This document shows positions 1-10,497 of a stretch of 64,000 nt of DNA, one piece after another. Position 1 is the stretch's first letter. Each line of letters opens with the position of its first letter. The DNA is from Clostridium yunnanense (GTDB taxonomy: Bacteria; Bacillota; Clostridia; Clostridiales; Clostridiaceae): contig NZ_JAENHN010000023.1 in NCBI RefSeq assembly GCF_016595795.1, positions 62,001-126,000 of the forward strand, in the 5' to 3' direction. Below the pieces are notes generated by a model. That model was not told where the DNA came from and made no database searches. It worked only from the letters and a program-made list of their open reading frames with translations. The position numbers were made by a program, and so were the translations under genes.

Positions 1-1
1 A

Positions 2-349
2 GTAGTAGCTTATGTAAAAAATTATATAACACAAAGATATATGGAATATGCTTGTTATACTAATAGAGCTGATTGTGCACAAGATGTAGTTAGAGCAGTT
101 GAAAGCAGGAGGTTGCTTATAAATAATGAAGTTATAAAAGCTGATAATTGCGTAAATAGAGAGAAAGGCTCCATAACCTTAGATAACGAAGGGTATATGA
201 GATATATGGGAGAACTTCAGATAACAATGAAAGCATTACCCCAGGATAACAGAGTAAATGTTATTGGGAAGGTAGTGGAAGAAGATTTATTTCTTCTAGA
301 CTATATAAACGAAGAAACTAAGTTTTATTTTAAGATTATAGACAATTGA
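2..349 (+). CDS. C-terminal part of an unrecognised protein, cut by the window edge
   Basis: The frame is open from base 2, so the gene starts before the window; the first in-frame ATG at 41 is only internal. About 115 residues are visible. The tail is acidic and hydrophilic, has a single Cys-poor globular look and ends in FKIIDN. I do not recognise the family. It lies just upstream of uvrA, where many clostridia carry uvrB, but the visible residues do not resemble the UvrB C-terminal UVR domain. A strong terminator follows directly, so it closes its own transcript and is not co-transcribed with uvrA. Confidence 0.6.
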   Translation, partial: VVAYVKNYITQRYMEYACYTNRADCAQDVVRAVESRRLLINNEVIKADNCVNREKGSITLDNEGYMRYMGELQITMKALPQDNRVNVIGKVVEEDLFLLDYINEETKFYFKIIDN

Positions 350-370
350 TTTTAAATATATTAGGGTTAA

Positions 371-406
371 CCTCTAAAGCTTATTATTGGCTTTAGAGGT
401 TTTTTA
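371..406 (+). terminator. Intrinsic terminator
   Basis: A perfect 10-bp stem (CCTCTAAAGC at 371-380 with GCTTTAGAGG at 390-399), a 9-nt loop and a T-run directly after. It ends the partial upstream gene. Confidence 0.9.
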
Positions 407-495
407 ATTATTTAGGATATTATATTATGGATAAATCAAATCATCTTAATTGGTAAGTTTATGATTTTTTGTTTGTAAAAATTAATAACTAAAAG

Positions 496-524
496 TTGAC
501 TTATAAATTGTAAAGAATTAAAAT
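496..524 (+). promoter_or_regulatory. Probable uvrA promoter
   Basis: TTGACT at 496-501 and TAAAAT at 519-524 are separated by exactly 17 bp. The start point would fall near 531, inside the adjoining LexA-type box. The resulting leader to uvrA would be about 210 nt. Confidence 0.65.
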
Positions 525-533
525 AATTACATG

Positions 534-547
534 CGAACTTATGTTCA
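534..547 (+). promoter_or_regulatory. LexA (SOS) box upstream of uvrA
   Basis: CGAACTTATGTTCA contains the perfect core GAAC-N4-GTTC (535-546), which matches the Bacillus/Clostridium LexA operator. It sits just downstream of a -35/-10 pair, where LexA would block initiation. uvrA is a classical SOS gene, which fits. Confidence 0.75.
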
Positions 548-738
548 AAAAGAATAGCATTAATAATATTGACTAGAATATATAGATAGACCAGTTTTGG
601 ATATGAATTAGCTTATCTATATATTTAATTTAGACGTAAATTAATAGATAATCATAATATAAATTCTAGTATGAAGTAGTTTATCTATAGATAAACCAGT
701 TCCAAATAAAACCTATGAAGTAAGTAAGGAGAAATGAT
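547..738 (+). other. uvrA leader with inverted repeats
   Basis: The stretch holds an inverted repeat TATATAGATA (579-588) / TATCTATATA (614-623) and a perfect 16-bp palindrome TTTATCTATAGATAAA (680-695). Both carry a near-identical tract, AGATAGACCAGTT at 585 and AGATAAACCAGTT at 689. No reading frame with a ribosome binding site was seen. It may fold in the uvrA leader; function unknown. Confidence 0.4.
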
Positions 739-3561
739 ATGAAGGATAAGATAGTAATAAAAGGTGCAAAAGTACATAATCTAAAAAATGTATCCTTAGA
801 GATTCCAAGAGATAAACTTGTAGTATTTACTGGTCTATCAGGATCAGGAAAGTCGTCATTAGCTTTTGATACACTGTATGCTGAAGGCCAAAGACGATAT
901 GTAGAATCGCTTTCAGCGTACGCTAGAATGTTTTTAGGTCAAATGAACAAACCAGAAGTTGAGTCAATCGAGGGATTGTCACCAGCGATATCCATAGATC
1001 AAAAAACTACTAGTAAAAATCCTAGATCAACAGTAGGAACTGTTACTGAGATATATGACTATTTAAGATTACTTTATGCTAGAGTTGGTGTGCCTCATTG
1101 CCCAAAGTGTGGTAAAGAAATAACTCAGCAGACAATAGATCAAATAGTGGATAAAGTTATGAATTTTGAGGAGAAAACAAAGATACAGATTTTAGCTCCT
1201 ATAATTAGAGGTAGAAAAGGCACTCACGAGAAAGTGCTAGAGAATATAAAAAAGAACGGCTATGTAAGAGCAAGAATAGATGGTGAAATATATGATCTTT
1301 CTGAAGATGAAGTAACTTTAGAAAAGAATAAAAAGCACAGTATAGAAGCTGTAATAGATAGATTGGTTGTGAAGTCGGATATAGAAGGCAGACTTACTGA
1401 TTCTTTGGAGACTGCGTTAAAGCTAGCAGAGGGATTAGTAATAGTAAACATATTAGGAGAGCATGATATACTATTTAGTGAAAAGTTTGCTTGTGCAGAA
1501 TGTGGGATAAGTATAGATGAACTAGCACCAAGATTATTTTCGTTTAATTCACCTTTTGGAAAGTGTGATCACTGTGATGGGCTAGGAACCTTAATGGAGA
1601 TTGATGAAGATTTAGTTATGCCAAATAAAGATTTAAGTGTTATGGAGGGTGCTATAGCTTCATGGGGAGAAGGAAGGTTAGCAGAAGGAGCTTGGACTTA
1701 TGCTGTGCTTAAAGCTTTAGAGAAAAAGTATAAATTTGATTTAAAAACTCCAATTAAAGATCTTCCTAGAAATATAGTTGAATTATTATTATATGGAACT
1801 AATGGAGAAAAGGTAGAAGTTGATTATACAAAAGAAGGAATTCTGGGAAGATATAAACATGCCTTTGATGGAGAAATTAATTCATTAAAGAGAAGATATA
1901 TGGAAACTGGCTCTGATATCATAAAAACTGAAATTGAACAATATATGAGTAACAATCCTTGTCCTAAATGTAAAGGTGCTAGGTTAAAGCCAGAAGCTTT
2001 AGCTGTTACTGTAGGAGACAAAAATATAAATCAATTCACGAGATTAAGCATTAGAGATGAATTAGATTTTATAAACTCTATAGAGTTTTCAGAGAAAAAT
2101 AAGATAATAAGTCAGCAAATAGTTAAAGAAATAAATTCAAGACTAAAGTTTTTACTTGATGTTGGACTAGATTACCTGGACCTTGCAAGAAACTCAGGAA
2201 CTTTGTCTGGTGGAGAATCTCAAAGAATAAGACTAGCAACTCAAATAGGTTCTCAATTAATGGGAGTATTATATATCTTAGACGAACCAAGTATAGGGCT
2301 CCATCAGAGAGATAATGATAGACTTATAGCAACCTTGAAACATTTAAGAGACCTAGGCAATACTCTTGTTGTAGTTGAACATGATGAAGATACAATGAGA
2401 GAAGCTGACTTTATAGTTGATATAGGTCCTGGTGCTGGAGAGCACGGAGGACAGATAATTGCAGCAGGTCCGTTAGATGTTATAGAAAATACTGAAGAGT
2501 CTATAACTGGTCAATATCTTACTGGTAGAAGAAAGATTAATATTCCTAGTGAGAGAAGAAAAGGTAATGGTAATTTTATAACCATCAAAGGTGCTAAAGA
2601 GAACAATCTAAAGAATATAAATGCTAAGTTCCCTCTTGGAACGCTTACTATTGTTACAGGTGTGTCTGGATCAGGTAAGAGTACTTTAGTTAATGAAATA
2701 CTATACAAGGGACTTTATAAAATTGTAAATAAGTCTAGAGTGATTCCAGGAGAGCATAAAGAAATAACTGGATATGAACACATTGATAAAATAATAGATA
2801 TAGATCAAAGCCCTATAGGAAGAACTCCTCGTTCTAATCCAGCTACTTATACAGGTACTTTTGATATAATAAGAGAACTGTTTTCTAATACAACTGAAGC
2901 CAAGATGAGAGGATATAAACAAGGAAGATTCTCTTTCAATGTTAAAGGTGGAAGATGTGAGGCGTGTAGTGGTGATGGAATCATAAAAATAGAAATGCAG
3001 TTTTTATCCGACGTATATGTTCCTTGTGAAGTATGTAAGGGTAAAAGATATAATAGAGAAACATTAGAAGTTAAGTATAAGGGTAAGAATATAGACGATG
3101 TATTAAATATGACGGTTGAAGAAGCTCTAGATTATTTTGAAAATATACCAAGAATACACAACAAACTTAAGACACTTCACGATGTAGGACTTGGATATGT
3201 AAGGCTAGGTCAGCCATCAACTCAGTTATCTGGTGGAGAAGCACAAAGAATTAAGCTTGCATCTGAACTTTCAAAGAGAAGTACAGGAAAGACTTTATAT
3301 ATATTAGATGAGCCTACAACAGGACTACACGTAGCTGATGTAAGTCGACTTATAGAAATACTTCAAAGACTTGTCGATGCAGGTAATACAGTTGTTGTTA
3401 TCGAGCACAATCTTGATATGATAAAATGTGCAGATCATATAATAGATCTTGGTCCGGAAGGCGGAGACAAAGGCGGGACTATATTATGTACTGGAACACC
3501 AGAAAAGATAACACAATATGAAGAGTCGTATACAGGTAAATATCTAAAAAAATATTTATAA
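739..3561 (+). CDS. uvrA: UvrABC excinuclease subunit A
   Basis: UvrA is the ATP-dependent damage-recognition subunit of nucleotide excision repair; it loads UvrB onto lesions. The 940 residues are the usual length. The first Walker A (GLSGSGKSS) is at about residues 32-40, and the first ABC signature [12 protein letters not shown] is followed by a Walker B ending ILDEPS. The second half repeats this as [21 protein letters not shown] and [10 protein letters not shown]. Zinc-binding Cys pairs are visible: CAECG/CDHC in the first half and CEAC/CEVC in the second. The ATG follows a good AAGGAG site. A LexA-type box upstream suggests SOS induction. uvrC is present 12 kb downstream. Confidence 0.98.
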   Translation: MKDKIVIKGAKVHNLKNVSLEIPRDKLVVFTGLSGSGKSSLAFDTLYAEGQRRYVESLSAYARMFLGQMNKPEVESIEGLSPAISIDQKTTSKNPRSTVGTVTEIYDYLRLLYARVGVPHCPKCGKEITQQTIDQIVDKVMNFEEKTKIQILAPIIRGRKGTHEKVLENIKKNGYVRARIDGEIYDLSEDEVTLEKNKKHSIEAVIDRLVVKSDIEGRLTDSLETALKLAEGLVIVNILGEHDILFSEKFACAECGISIDELAPRLFSFNSPFGKCDHCDGLGTLMEIDEDLVMPNKDLSVMEGAIASWGEGRLAEGAWTYAVLKALEKKYKFDLKTPIKDLPRNIVELLLYGTNGEKVEVDYTKEGILGRYKHAFDGEINSLKRRYMETGSDIIKTEIEQYMSNNPCPKCKGARLKPEALAVTVGDKNINQFTRLSIRDELDFINSIEFSEKNKIISQQIVKEINSRLKFLLDVGLDYLDLARNSGTLSGGESQRIRLATQIGSQLMGVLYILDEPSIGLHQRDNDRLIATLKHLRDLGNTLVVVEHDEDTMREADFIVDIGPGAGEHGGQIIAAGPLDVIENTEESITGQYLTGRRKINIPSERRKGNGNFITIKGAKENNLKNINAKFPLGTLTIVTGVSGSGKSTLVNEILYKGLYKIVNKSRVIPGEHKEITGYEHIDKIIDIDQSPIGRTPRSNPATYTGTFDIIRELFSNTTEAKMRGYKQGRFSFNVKGGRCEACSGDGIIKIEMQFLSDVYVPCEVCKGKRYNRETLEVKYKGKNIDDVLNMTVEEALDYFENIPRIHNKLKTLHDVGLGYVRLGQPSTQLSGGEAQRIKLASELSKRSTGKTLYILDEPTTGLHVADVSRLIEILQRLVDAGNTVVVIEHNLDMIKCADHIIDLGPEGGDKGGTILCTGTPEKITQYEESYTGKYLKKYL

Positions 3562-3567
3562 TTACAC

Positions 3568-3599
3568 TAAAGGGTTCAGTATTAATACTGAACCCTTTA
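3568..3599. terminator. Perfect 32-bp palindrome after uvrA, probable terminator
   Basis: The palindrome starts TAAAGGGTTCAGTATT at 3568 and its exact reverse complement completes it at 3599, seven bases after the uvrA stop. The T-tract is short, so termination may be weak or the hairpin may stabilise the 3' end. Confidence 0.65.
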
Positions 3600-3905
3600 A
3601 TATGTTAAAAGGAATGTAAACAATATCTTAGGCACAAGTTAGATAATCAATCATCTTGATTAAGCTCGATTAACATCAGTGCTTGAATCAAGTTCATAGG
3701 TCAGGACCCTCGAGGGTTTTGAGATATTGCATCATCAAAGTGTTCATACTTCAGATCCGTGTTTCAAATGACAGTAAGATCAATTGGTGCTTTTGAATTT
3801 AACTGCAGTTAAAACCAACTTCAGTTCTTATATTGCTACATTCCTTATGATATTAATATAACCGTCCATGAAGAATTAATTCCTTTATGGGCGGTTTAAT
3901 ATATA
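3600..3905. other. Gene-free, palindrome-rich stretch before the his operon
   Basis: No credible reading frame. Base composition looks less A+T-biased than other spacers here. It contains perfect palindromes ACCCTCGAGGGT (about 3706-3717) and TTTAACTGCAGTTAAA (3798-3813), and a hairpin near 3861-3899 (AACCGTCCAT / ATGGGCGGTT with one wobble). I found no T-box core (GGTGGNACCGCG), so it is not a recognisable His T-box. It may be a decayed repeat element or a structured RNA. Confidence 0.4.
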
Positions 3906-4012
3906 GAAATACAGGAATTATATAACTATAAGAGTTTAACATTAATATTTGAAGTGATTTTATTAAAAACAGAAAATTATGAGAACTGTATTATGAATAG
4001 ATATACCTTATA

Positions 4013-4044
4013 TTGACAGAGGATTATTTTTATAGTAGTATTAT
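4013..4044 (+). promoter_or_regulatory. Candidate his operon promoter
   Basis: A consensus -35 TTGACA at 4013-4018 is followed by TAGTAT (4036-4041, 17-bp spacer) or TATTAT (4039-4044, 20-bp spacer). It gives a leader of about 55 nt to hisZ, too short for an attenuator. Confidence 0.5.
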
Positions 4045-4104
4045 TTTAATGATTTAGAGTTTTAATTAACTAAAGTGACAAAGTATCAAAAGGTGGGCTA
4101 TAAG

Positions 4105-5355
4105 ATGAATATATGGAGAAATTATGCTATTGAAGGAACTCAAGATCTTTTATTTGAGCAGTGTGAGATTAAAAATGACATAATATCAAAAAGCAGAAAA
4201 GTATTTAAAAAGTTTGGCTTTAACGAGGTACAAACACCAACTTTAGAATTCTATGATGTTTTTAATTTTTCAAATCATCCAATCGAGGATGAAAAAATAT
4301 ATAAATTAATAGATTTTAAAGGAAGAATTCTTACCTTAAGACCAGATTTAACAATACCTATTGCTAGAGTTTATTCTACTAAAATCAAGGACGGAACTGC
4401 TATGCTTAGCTATGTTGGGGATGTATACAGAGCTAATGAGCATAATCACGGTAAAAATAATCAGATAACTCAATGTGGAATTGAAATAATAGGTATTTCA
4501 AATATTAAAGCAGAAATTCTATTACTTATAACTGCTATTAATACTATAAAAGAAATAGGAATAGAAGAATTCAAGATTGAGATAGGACAGTGTAAGTTTT
4601 TTGAAGGAATTCTTGAAGCTATAGATTTTGATGACGAGGAAGTCAGTGAACTTGAAAATTTGATAATGAATAAAAATCTAGGATCACTATATTCTTTTTT
4701 AAATAAGAATAAAGATAAATTAGATGAAGAACAATATAAAATTTTAAGAGCTTTACCTCAATTATTTGGTGGAAAAGCTGTAATTGACGAAGCCCAAGAA
4801 CTTATAAAGTCAGAAAAAGCCATAAATGCATTAAGAGATTTAAGTTATATATACAATACCTTAGAATCCTTAGGGTATTCAGAATATGTTTCAGTAGATT
4901 TAGCCATGATTCAAAGTTTTAATTATTATACAGGTGCGATATTTAAAGGTTATACAAAGGAAATAGGTGAAGAAATACTAAGCGGCGGAAGATATGATGG
5001 CTTAGTTGGAGAGTTTGGAGAAGATAGTGCAGCAGCAGGTTTAGCTATAAATGTAGATGCTATACAAAAACTTATATATGAAAAAACTAAAACCGGGAAA
5101 ACTGACGAGATAACAGGGGTAATATTTTTTGAAAAAGACTCCTATGCTAATGCTATAAAAATAATGAATTCATTAAATAAAGGCAACGGAAATTGGCAGC
5201 TTAATATACAAGAAAGTTTTGAGGAAGTGGCTGATTATTGTAGGGGTAAAGGAATAAATAGGATAATGAAAGTTAACAGAAATGAAGTAATTGAATATAG
5301 GCTCAGCCCTACAGGCGTATTTATAGGAGAGATGTTTAAAAATGGAAAGTATTAG
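4105..5355 (+). CDS. hisZ: ATP phosphoribosyltransferase regulatory subunit
   Basis: HisZ is a catalytically dead histidyl-tRNA-synthetase paralogue. It forms a hetero-octamer with short HisG and confers activity and histidine feedback on the first step of histidine synthesis. The class II synthetase fold is visible in RPDLTIPIAR, YRANEH and the SGGRYDGL segment near residue 300, while the C-terminal anticodon domain is not typical. A GTG at 4075 is in frame, but the ATG at 4105 has the ribosome site AGGTGGG seven bases before it and gives the family N-terminus (RNYAIEGTQDLL). First gene of the operon; its end overlaps hisG by 14 bp. Confidence 0.93.
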   Translation: MNIWRNYAIEGTQDLLFEQCEIKNDIISKSRKVFKKFGFNEVQTPTLEFYDVFNFSNHPIEDEKIYKLIDFKGRILTLRPDLTIPIARVYSTKIKDGTAMLSYVGDVYRANEHNHGKNNQITQCGIEIIGISNIKAEILLLITAINTIKEIGIEEFKIEIGQCKFFEGILEAIDFDDEEVSELENLIMNKNLGSLYSFLNKNKDKLDEEQYKILRALPQLFGGKAVIDEAQELIKSEKAINALRDLSYIYNTLESLGYSEYVSVDLAMIQSFNYYTGAIFKGYTKEIGEEILSGGRYDGLVGEFGEDSAAAGLAINVDAIQKLIYEKTKTGKTDEITGVIFFEKDSYANAIKIMNSLNKGNGNWQLNIQESFEEVADYCRGKGINRIMKVNRNEVIEYRLSPTGVFIGEMFKNGKY

Positions 5356-5998
5356 AATAGCACTTACTAAGGGGCGTCTAGAGAAGGATGCTATAGGGAT
5401 TTTTGATGGTATAGGTATAGACACAACAGAGCTCAAAAATAAGGGAAGAAAGCTTATACTACGAAGTGATAACTATCCTGTGGAATTTGTTTTAGCAAAG
5501 GCACAGGATGTTATAACCTATGTGGAGCATGGAGTAGTTGATATGGGAATAGTGGGAAAAGACACTATACTTGAAAATACACCTGATTTTTACGAAGTAA
5601 TAGACTTAAATAAAGGAAAGTGTTTCTTCGCATTAGCATCATTAGAGAGTTTTAGATTTATTCCTAACTTTAAAAGAAAGGTCATAGCAACTAAATACCC
5701 TAAAGTAGCTCATGATTACTTTAGAGAAAAGGGTGAAGATGTTGAGATAATAAAAATTGAAGGTTCAGTAGAGCTTGCACCAATTTTAGGGTTAGCAGAT
5801 GCCATCGTAGATATAGTTGAGACCGGAACAACCTTAAAGGAAAATGGCCTTATAATATTTGATAAAATTTGCGATATAAGTGCTAGATTAATTGTAAATA
5901 AAGCTAGTATGAAAATGAAAAAGAATATAGTTCTAGATTTAGTTGATAAGATTGAGAACTTTTTGAATTCAAGTGAAGGAGAAGCTAATAATGATTAA
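5342..5998 (+). CDS. hisG: ATP phosphoribosyltransferase, short form
   Basis: Condenses ATP with PRPP to phosphoribosyl-ATP, the committed step of histidine synthesis. At 218 residues it is the short form that lacks the C-terminal regulatory domain and therefore needs HisZ, encoded immediately upstream. Family landmarks: IALTKGRL at the start, [12 protein letters not shown], and the PRPP-binding [13 protein letters not shown] near residues 160-172. It overlaps hisZ by 14 bp and hisD by 8 bp, so translation is probably coupled. Confidence 0.97.
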   Translation: MESIRIALTKGRLEKDAIGIFDGIGIDTTELKNKGRKLILRSDNYPVEFVLAKAQDVITYVEHGVVDMGIVGKDTILENTPDFYEVIDLNKGKCFFALASLESFRFIPNFKRKVIATKYPKVAHDYFREKGEDVEIIKIEGSVELAPILGLADAIVDIVETGTTLKENGLIIFDKICDISARLIVNKASMKMKKNIVLDLVDKIENFLNSSEGEANND

Positions 5999-7280
5999 AA
6001 TATATGAAGATAATGATTCTATTGGGCTGTTTCTTCGGTTAATGCAAAGAAGAAGTGAAGAGGATAGCAGAGGAGCTTTGGAAGCAGTAGAACGCATAAT
6101 AAGTGCTGTGAGAAAAGATGGAGATGAGGCTATTAGAACTTTCACTGAAGAGTTTGATGGAGTGACATTAGATCGGTTAAAAGTTAGTGAACTTGAAATA
6201 GAAGATGCTTTTAGTAAAGTATCTAGCGGTATAAAGAAGGCATTAGAAAAAGCAATAGCAAATATAGAGTACTTTCACAAAAAGCAAATAAGACAATCAT
6301 GGGTAAGCACTGAAGAAAATGGAGTCATTATGGGACAAAAGGTATCCCCTCTAGATAAGGTAGGGGTATATGTTCCTGGTGGTAGTGCAGCTTATCCATC
6401 ATCAGTTCTTATGAATGTAATTCCTGCGAAGCTAGCTGGAGTAAAGAAAATTGTTATGGTAACTCCACCAAAGAAAGATGGAAGCATAGATTCTAATATA
6501 TTAGTAGCTGCAAAGCTAGCTGGGGTAAGTGAAATATATAAAGTCGGTGGAGCTCAAGCAATAGCAGCCCTTGCATATGGGACGGATACTATTCCTAAGG
6601 TCGATAAAATAGTAGGGCCAGGAAATATATATGTAGCTTTAGCAAAAAGAGTTTGCTATGGCAAGGTGGATATAGATATGATAGCCGGGCCTAGTGAAAT
6701 AACTATAGTATGCGATGAAAAAGCTAATCCTAGGTTTTTAGCTGCAGACTTAATGTCTCAAGCAGAGCATGATAAACTTGCTTCATCTGTGCTTATAACA
6801 ACTAGTAAAATTTTGGCAGAAGAAGTTAATAAACAAGTAAATATACAAATTCAGAATCTAAGCAGAAAAGAAATTATAGAAGCTTCACTTAAGAATTATG
6901 GGGGAATATTAGTTGTTAAATCATTAGATGAAGCTATTGCTATGGCAAATACCATCGCACCAGAACATCTAGAACTAATGATAGAAAACCCTATAGCATA
7001 CCTTGGAAAAGTTAAAAATGCAGGTTCAATATTCCTAGGACAATATAGCCCGGAACCTTTAGGTGATTATATGGCTGGCCCAAATCACGTGTTACCTACA
7101 AATGGAACTGCAAGATTTTTTTCACCTTTATCTGTGGATGATTTTATAAAAAAATCTAGTTATATATATTACACTGAAGAAGCTCTTAGAGAATTAAGTG
7201 AAGATATAATTACTCTAGCTAAAGCAGAGGGTTTAGATGCTCATGGAAATTCCATAAAGGTGAGGGTTGAAAATGAATAG
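5991..7280 (+). CDS. hisD: Histidinol dehydrogenase
   Basis: Oxidises L-histidinol to L-histidine in two NAD-dependent steps using zinc. The 429 residues match the family. Visible landmarks are [14 protein letters not shown], the zinc-ligand region SQAEHD, the catalytic [15 protein letters not shown], and the C-terminal zinc ligand in EGLDAHGNS. An in-frame GTG at 5973 gives an 18-base extension, but the ATG at 5991 sits behind AAGGAG and matches the family start. Overlaps hisG and hisC by 8 bp each. Confidence 0.97.
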   Translation: MIKIYEDNDSIGLFLRLMQRRSEEDSRGALEAVERIISAVRKDGDEAIRTFTEEFDGVTLDRLKVSELEIEDAFSKVSSGIKKALEKAIANIEYFHKKQIRQSWVSTEENGVIMGQKVSPLDKVGVYVPGGSAAYPSSVLMNVIPAKLAGVKKIVMVTPPKKDGSIDSNILVAAKLAGVSEIYKVGGAQAIAALAYGTDTIPKVDKIVGPGNIYVALAKRVCYGKVDIDMIAGPSEITIVCDEKANPRFLAADLMSQAEHDKLASSVLITTSKILAEEVNKQVNIQIQNLSRKEIIEASLKNYGGILVVKSLDEAIAMANTIAPEHLELMIENPIAYLGKVKNAGSIFLGQYSPEPLGDYMAGPNHVLPTNGTARFFSPLSVDDFIKKSSYIYYTEEALRELSEDIITLAKAEGLDAHGNSIKVRVENE

Positions 7281-8337
7281 TTTATTTAGAAAAGATTTAA
7301 GTGATTTTAAACCCTATGAAGCAGAAATGAATAATTGTAAAGTAATTTTAAATGCTAATGAAAGCTTTATAAATATAGAAAAGCAGCTAGAAAAAGAAAT
7401 AATCAGTGTAATCAAGGATATAAAGATAAATAGGTATCCTGATCCAACTGGAGAAAAGTTAAGAGAAATTTATGCTAACTATTCAGGTGCAGATAAAGAA
7501 AAAATAATGATAGGTAATGGATCTGATGAGCTTATATCAATGATTTGCAATACTTTTGTAAATAGTAGAGATAAAATAGTTAAGTTAAATCCAGATTTCT
7601 CAATGTATAAGATTTATGGAATTTTACACGGAGCTCAAGTTGTTGAATATGATTTAAAGGAAGATTTTACTTTAGATATTGATGATTTTATCAATTTTAT
7701 AAACCATGAAAAACCTAAAGTTGTATTTGTTTCAGTGCCAAATAATCCAACAGGTGGAATTGTTAAAAAGTCAGATATATTAAAACTTATAGCATCAGTA
7801 AGTTCTATAGTTGTTATTGATGAAGCTTACTTTGAATTTTACGGAAATACAGTAATAGATGACATAGATAACTATGACAACTTAATAATACTGAGAACTG
7901 CATCAAAAATAGGTTTAGCAGCTTTAAGGTTAGGTTTCTTAATAACTAACACAACCCTGCTAATGGAATTATACAAGGTGAAACCACCTTACAATGTAAA
8001 TTCTATCACTCAAGAAATAGGTGCGCTAGTATATGAAAATAAGCAGGTAATAGAAGAAAATATAGCAAGAATTCTAAGAGAAAAATCTTCCTTGCAGATA
8101 AGTTTATTAAGTTCATCACAGAAAATAAACTTTAAGCTTTATCCTAGCAACACTAATTTTATCCTAATGGAAATTGAAGAGGCAAAAGAGCTTTATGAAT
8201 ACCTTAAAGATAATGGAGTTTCTGTAAGGTTTTTTGGAAAAGGAAGACTAGAAAATTGCATAAGGATAACAGTTGGAGATAGTGATGAGAACAGACTTTT
8301 ACTTGAGGCAATAAATAAATTTCTAGGAGATAGATAA
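7273..8337 (+). CDS. hisC: Histidinol-phosphate aminotransferase
   Basis: A PLP-dependent aminotransferase converting imidazole-acetol phosphate to histidinol phosphate. Typical features are the N-terminal NANES substrate loop, [39 protein letters not shown], and the PLP-lysine region [14 protein letters not shown] near residue 217. It has 354 residues, the normal length. A TTG at 7267 lies in frame, but the ATG at 7273 is preferred because of the GGTGAGG site upstream. Its last codon is one base from the hisB start. Confidence 0.96.
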   Translation: MNSLFRKDLSDFKPYEAEMNNCKVILNANESFINIEKQLEKEIISVIKDIKINRYPDPTGEKLREIYANYSGADKEKIMIGNGSDELISMICNTFVNSRDKIVKLNPDFSMYKIYGILHGAQVVEYDLKEDFTLDIDDFINFINHEKPKVVFVSVPNNPTGGIVKKSDILKLIASVSSIVVIDEAYFEFYGNTVIDDIDNYDNLIILRTASKIGLAALRLGFLITNTTLLMELYKVKPPYNVNSITQEIGALVYENKQVIEENIARILREKSSLQISLLSSSQKINFKLYPSNTNFILMEIEEAKELYEYLKDNGVSVRFFGKGRLENCIRITVGDSDENRLLLEAINKFLGDR

Positions 8338-8338
8338 T

Positions 8339-8926
8339 ATGAGAGAGTCATATATAAAAAGAAAAACTGGTGAAACAGATATTGAGGTAAGCTTGACAAT
8401 AGATGGCGAAGGTAAATATGAAGTAGACACAGGAATAGGCTTTTTCGATCATATGCTCACTTTGATGTGTAGACATTCTCTTATGGATATTAAGATAAAA
8501 GCAAAAGGGGACCTTTATATAGATGGGCACCATACTGTAGAAGATGTTGGTATAACACTTGGAATGGCACTTAGAGAAGCTCTAGGTGATAAAGCTGGTA
8601 TTAAAAGATATGGAACCTCATATGTTCCCATGGATGAAGCTTTGGCATTGGTATCCCTAGATTTAAGTGGTAGAGATTATTTGGTTTTTGATGCTCCTAT
8701 TGATACAAGCAAGACTTTAGGTAATTTTGATGTGGAACTGACAGAGGAGTTTTTTAGAGCTGTAGCAGCTAATTGTGGAATAACCTTGCATTGTAAGGTG
8801 TTATACGGGAAAAATAATCATCACATGATTGAAGCGTTATTTAAAGCCTTTGGAAGAGCTTTTAGAGAAGCAACCTCTTATGATGAAAAAATAAAAGGTG
8901 TTATGTCTACAAAGGGTATATTGTAG
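8339..8926 (+). CDS. hisB: Imidazoleglycerol-phosphate dehydratase
   Basis: Dehydrates imidazoleglycerol phosphate to imidazole-acetol phosphate. This is the single-domain (195-residue) Gram-positive form without the histidinol phosphatase domain of enterobacterial HisB. The metal-binding repeats [16 protein letters not shown] and [11 protein letters not shown] in the first half, and the matching CGITLHC...[16 protein letters not shown] in the second, are clear. An R1 repeat starts 8 nt after its stop. Confidence 0.97.
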   Translation: MRESYIKRKTGETDIEVSLTIDGEGKYEVDTGIGFFDHMLTLMCRHSLMDIKIKAKGDLYIDGHHTVEDVGITLGMALREALGDKAGIKRYGTSYVPMDEALALVSLDLSGRDYLVFDAPIDTSKTLGNFDVELTEEFFRAVAANCGITLHCKVLYGKNNHHMIEALFKAFGRAFREATSYDEKIKGVMSTKGIL

Positions 8927-8934
8927 TTTATAAA

Positions 8935-9030
8935 GATGAAACACTTCGAACTTAAAGCTACTTTCAAAACTCCTTTGGGTTCTGAAAGGAAAACTTGGAT
9001 ATATAAATTTAATTACGAAATGATACATTC
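8935..9030. repeat. R1 intergenic repeat, copy 1 (96 bp)
   Basis: Ends are GATGAAACACTTCG (8935-8948) and CGAAATGATACATTC (9016-9030), an imperfect terminal inverted repeat. An inner stem TCCTTT / AAAGGA closes a GGGTTCTG loop. Three other full copies are at 19409, 19508 and 50824. It separates hisB and hisH within the operon. Confidence 0.8.
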
Positions 9031-9056
9031 ATATACTAATGAAATGAGGTGAAGAT

Positions 9057-9659
9057 ATGATTTCAATAATAGATTACGGAATTGGCAATTTAAGAAGTGT
9101 TGAAAAGGCTCTTTGGAGTTTAGGTATAGAATCAAAGATAACTAGCAGTAAAGATGAGATAAAGTCCAGCCGTGGAATAATACTTCCAGGTGTAGGTGCT
9201 TTTCCAGCTGCAATGCAAAGTATTAAAGAAAGAGAACTGGATGTACTTTTAAAGGAAGAAGTGAAAGATGGAAAACTTATTATCGGTATATGTCTTGGGA
9301 TGCAGTTGCTTTTTCAGTCTAGTGATGAAGTTCAATATACAGAAGGATTAGGTTTTATAGATGGACATGTAAAAAAACTTGAAATAAAAGAAAAAGTTCC
9401 TCATATGGGATGGAATAGACTTAAGTTCAATGTTCCTAGCGATACCTTAAAGGGAATAGATGAGGGAAGTTATGTTTATTTTGTTCACTCATACTACGCG
9501 CAGACTGATAAAGCTAATGTAAATGCTTATGCTGAATATGAAGTAGATGTTCCAGCAGTAATTTCAAAAGATAATGTAATAGGATTTCAATTTCACCCTG
9601 AGAAGAGTGGAGATGTGGGGCTTAATATATTGAAGAACTTGAAGGGGCTGATAAAGTGA
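9057..9659 (+). CDS. hisH: Imidazole glycerol phosphate synthase, glutaminase subunit
   Basis: Class I glutamine amidotransferase that supplies ammonia to HisF. The Cys-His-Glu triad is visible as [10 protein letters not shown] (Cys near residue 80), FQFHPEKSG near the C-terminus, and the N-terminal [15 protein letters not shown] and [10 protein letters not shown] segments. It has 200 residues, the usual length. GAGGTGAAG precedes the ATG. Its TGA overlaps the hisA GTG start by four bases, so translation is probably coupled. Confidence 0.97.
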   Translation: MISIIDYGIGNLRSVEKALWSLGIESKITSSKDEIKSSRGIILPGVGAFPAAMQSIKERELDVLLKEEVKDGKLIIGICLGMQLLFQSSDEVQYTEGLGFIDGHVKKLEIKEKVPHMGWNRLKFNVPSDTLKGIDEGSYVYFVHSYYAQTDKANVNAYAEYEVDVPAVISKDNVIGFQFHPEKSGDVGLNILKNLKGLIK

Positions 9660-10375
9660 TAATAATACCTGCTATAGATTTGAAAGATGGAAAGTGTGTA
9701 AGACTTTATAAAGGTGAGGAAAATACAACTCATGTAGTTGCAGAGAATCCAGTTGAGGTAGCAAAGTCCTTTGAAGATAACGGAGCAGAATTTATTCATA
9801 TTGTCGATCTTAATGGAGCTTTTAGCGGCAAGCAAGAAAATCTATCAATAGTAAAAGAGGTTGTGAAAAGTGTAAATGTTCCTATAGAAGTTGGTGGTGG
9901 TATACGATCAATCGAAGCTATTGATAATTTAATTTCAATAGGAGTTAAAAGAGTTATACTAGGAACTTCAGCAATTAACGATAGTAAATTATTAAAAGTA
10001 GCTGTTGATAAATATGGTGAAAAGATAGCAGTAGGAATTGATGCTGCTAATGGGAAAGTTGCAATTAAAGGCTGGGTTGAAGTTACAGAAAAAAACTATA
10101 TAGACTTTGCTAAAGCGTTAGAAAACATAGGGGTAAAAACATTTATAATCACTGATATCTCAAAAGATGGCACACTAGAAGGGCCAAATATAGATATGCT
10201 GAAAGCATTAAAAGAAAATATAGCTAATGTCAATATAATAGCTTCTGGAGGAATAAAAGATTTAGACCATATAAATGAGTTAAACAAATTAGATATTTAT
10301 GGAGCCATAACCGGAAAAGCTTTATACTCAGGAAATCTTGATTTAAATGAAGCTATAGAACTTACAAAAAGTTAG
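9656..10375 (+). CDS. hisA: Phosphoribosylformimino-5-aminoimidazole carboxamide ribotide isomerase
   Basis: A TIM-barrel Amadori isomerase (ProFAR to PRFAR). It begins [18 protein letters not shown], with the catalytic Asp at about residue 8; the second catalytic Asp is in [12 protein letters not shown]. The phosphate-binding motifs EVGGGIRS and IASGGI are present. The start is GTG within the overlap GTGA with hisH, which gives the exact family N-terminus. 239 residues, normal length. Confidence 0.97.
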   Translation: MIIIPAIDLKDGKCVRLYKGEENTTHVVAENPVEVAKSFEDNGAEFIHIVDLNGAFSGKQENLSIVKEVVKSVNVPIEVGGGIRSIEAIDNLISIGVKRVILGTSAINDSKLLKVAVDKYGEKIAVGIDAANGKVAIKGWVEVTEKNYIDFAKALENIGVKTFIITDISKDGTLEGPNIDMLKALKENIANVNIIASGGIKDLDHINELNKLDIYGAITGKALYSGNLDLNEAIELTKS

Positions 10376-10401
10376 ACTTTGCCATGTCAAAGAATATTAT
10401 T

Positions 10402-10446
10402 GAAATCAAGTGGGTATAAGCATCGAATGAATAACTACTTAATTTC
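10402..10446. repeat. R4 repeat, 45-bp miniature form
   Basis: GAAATCAAGTGGGTAT at 10402 is matched by the inverted ATAACTACTTAATTTC ending at 10446. The reverse complement of this stretch and its flank matches the left end of the large R4 element at 35422 over about 50 bases, so the family is found in both orientations. It lies between hisA and hisF. Confidence 0.65.
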
Positions 10447-10497
10447 AACACAGTGCTTTAATAGTACCCAGATTTTACGTAGAAAGGGGCTGGGATA

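Noticed and set aside
3600-4104. Histidine T-box leader upstream of hisZ
   Set aside because: No GGTGGNACCGCG-type core or specifier stem could be found, and a good promoter lies only about 60 bp before the gene.
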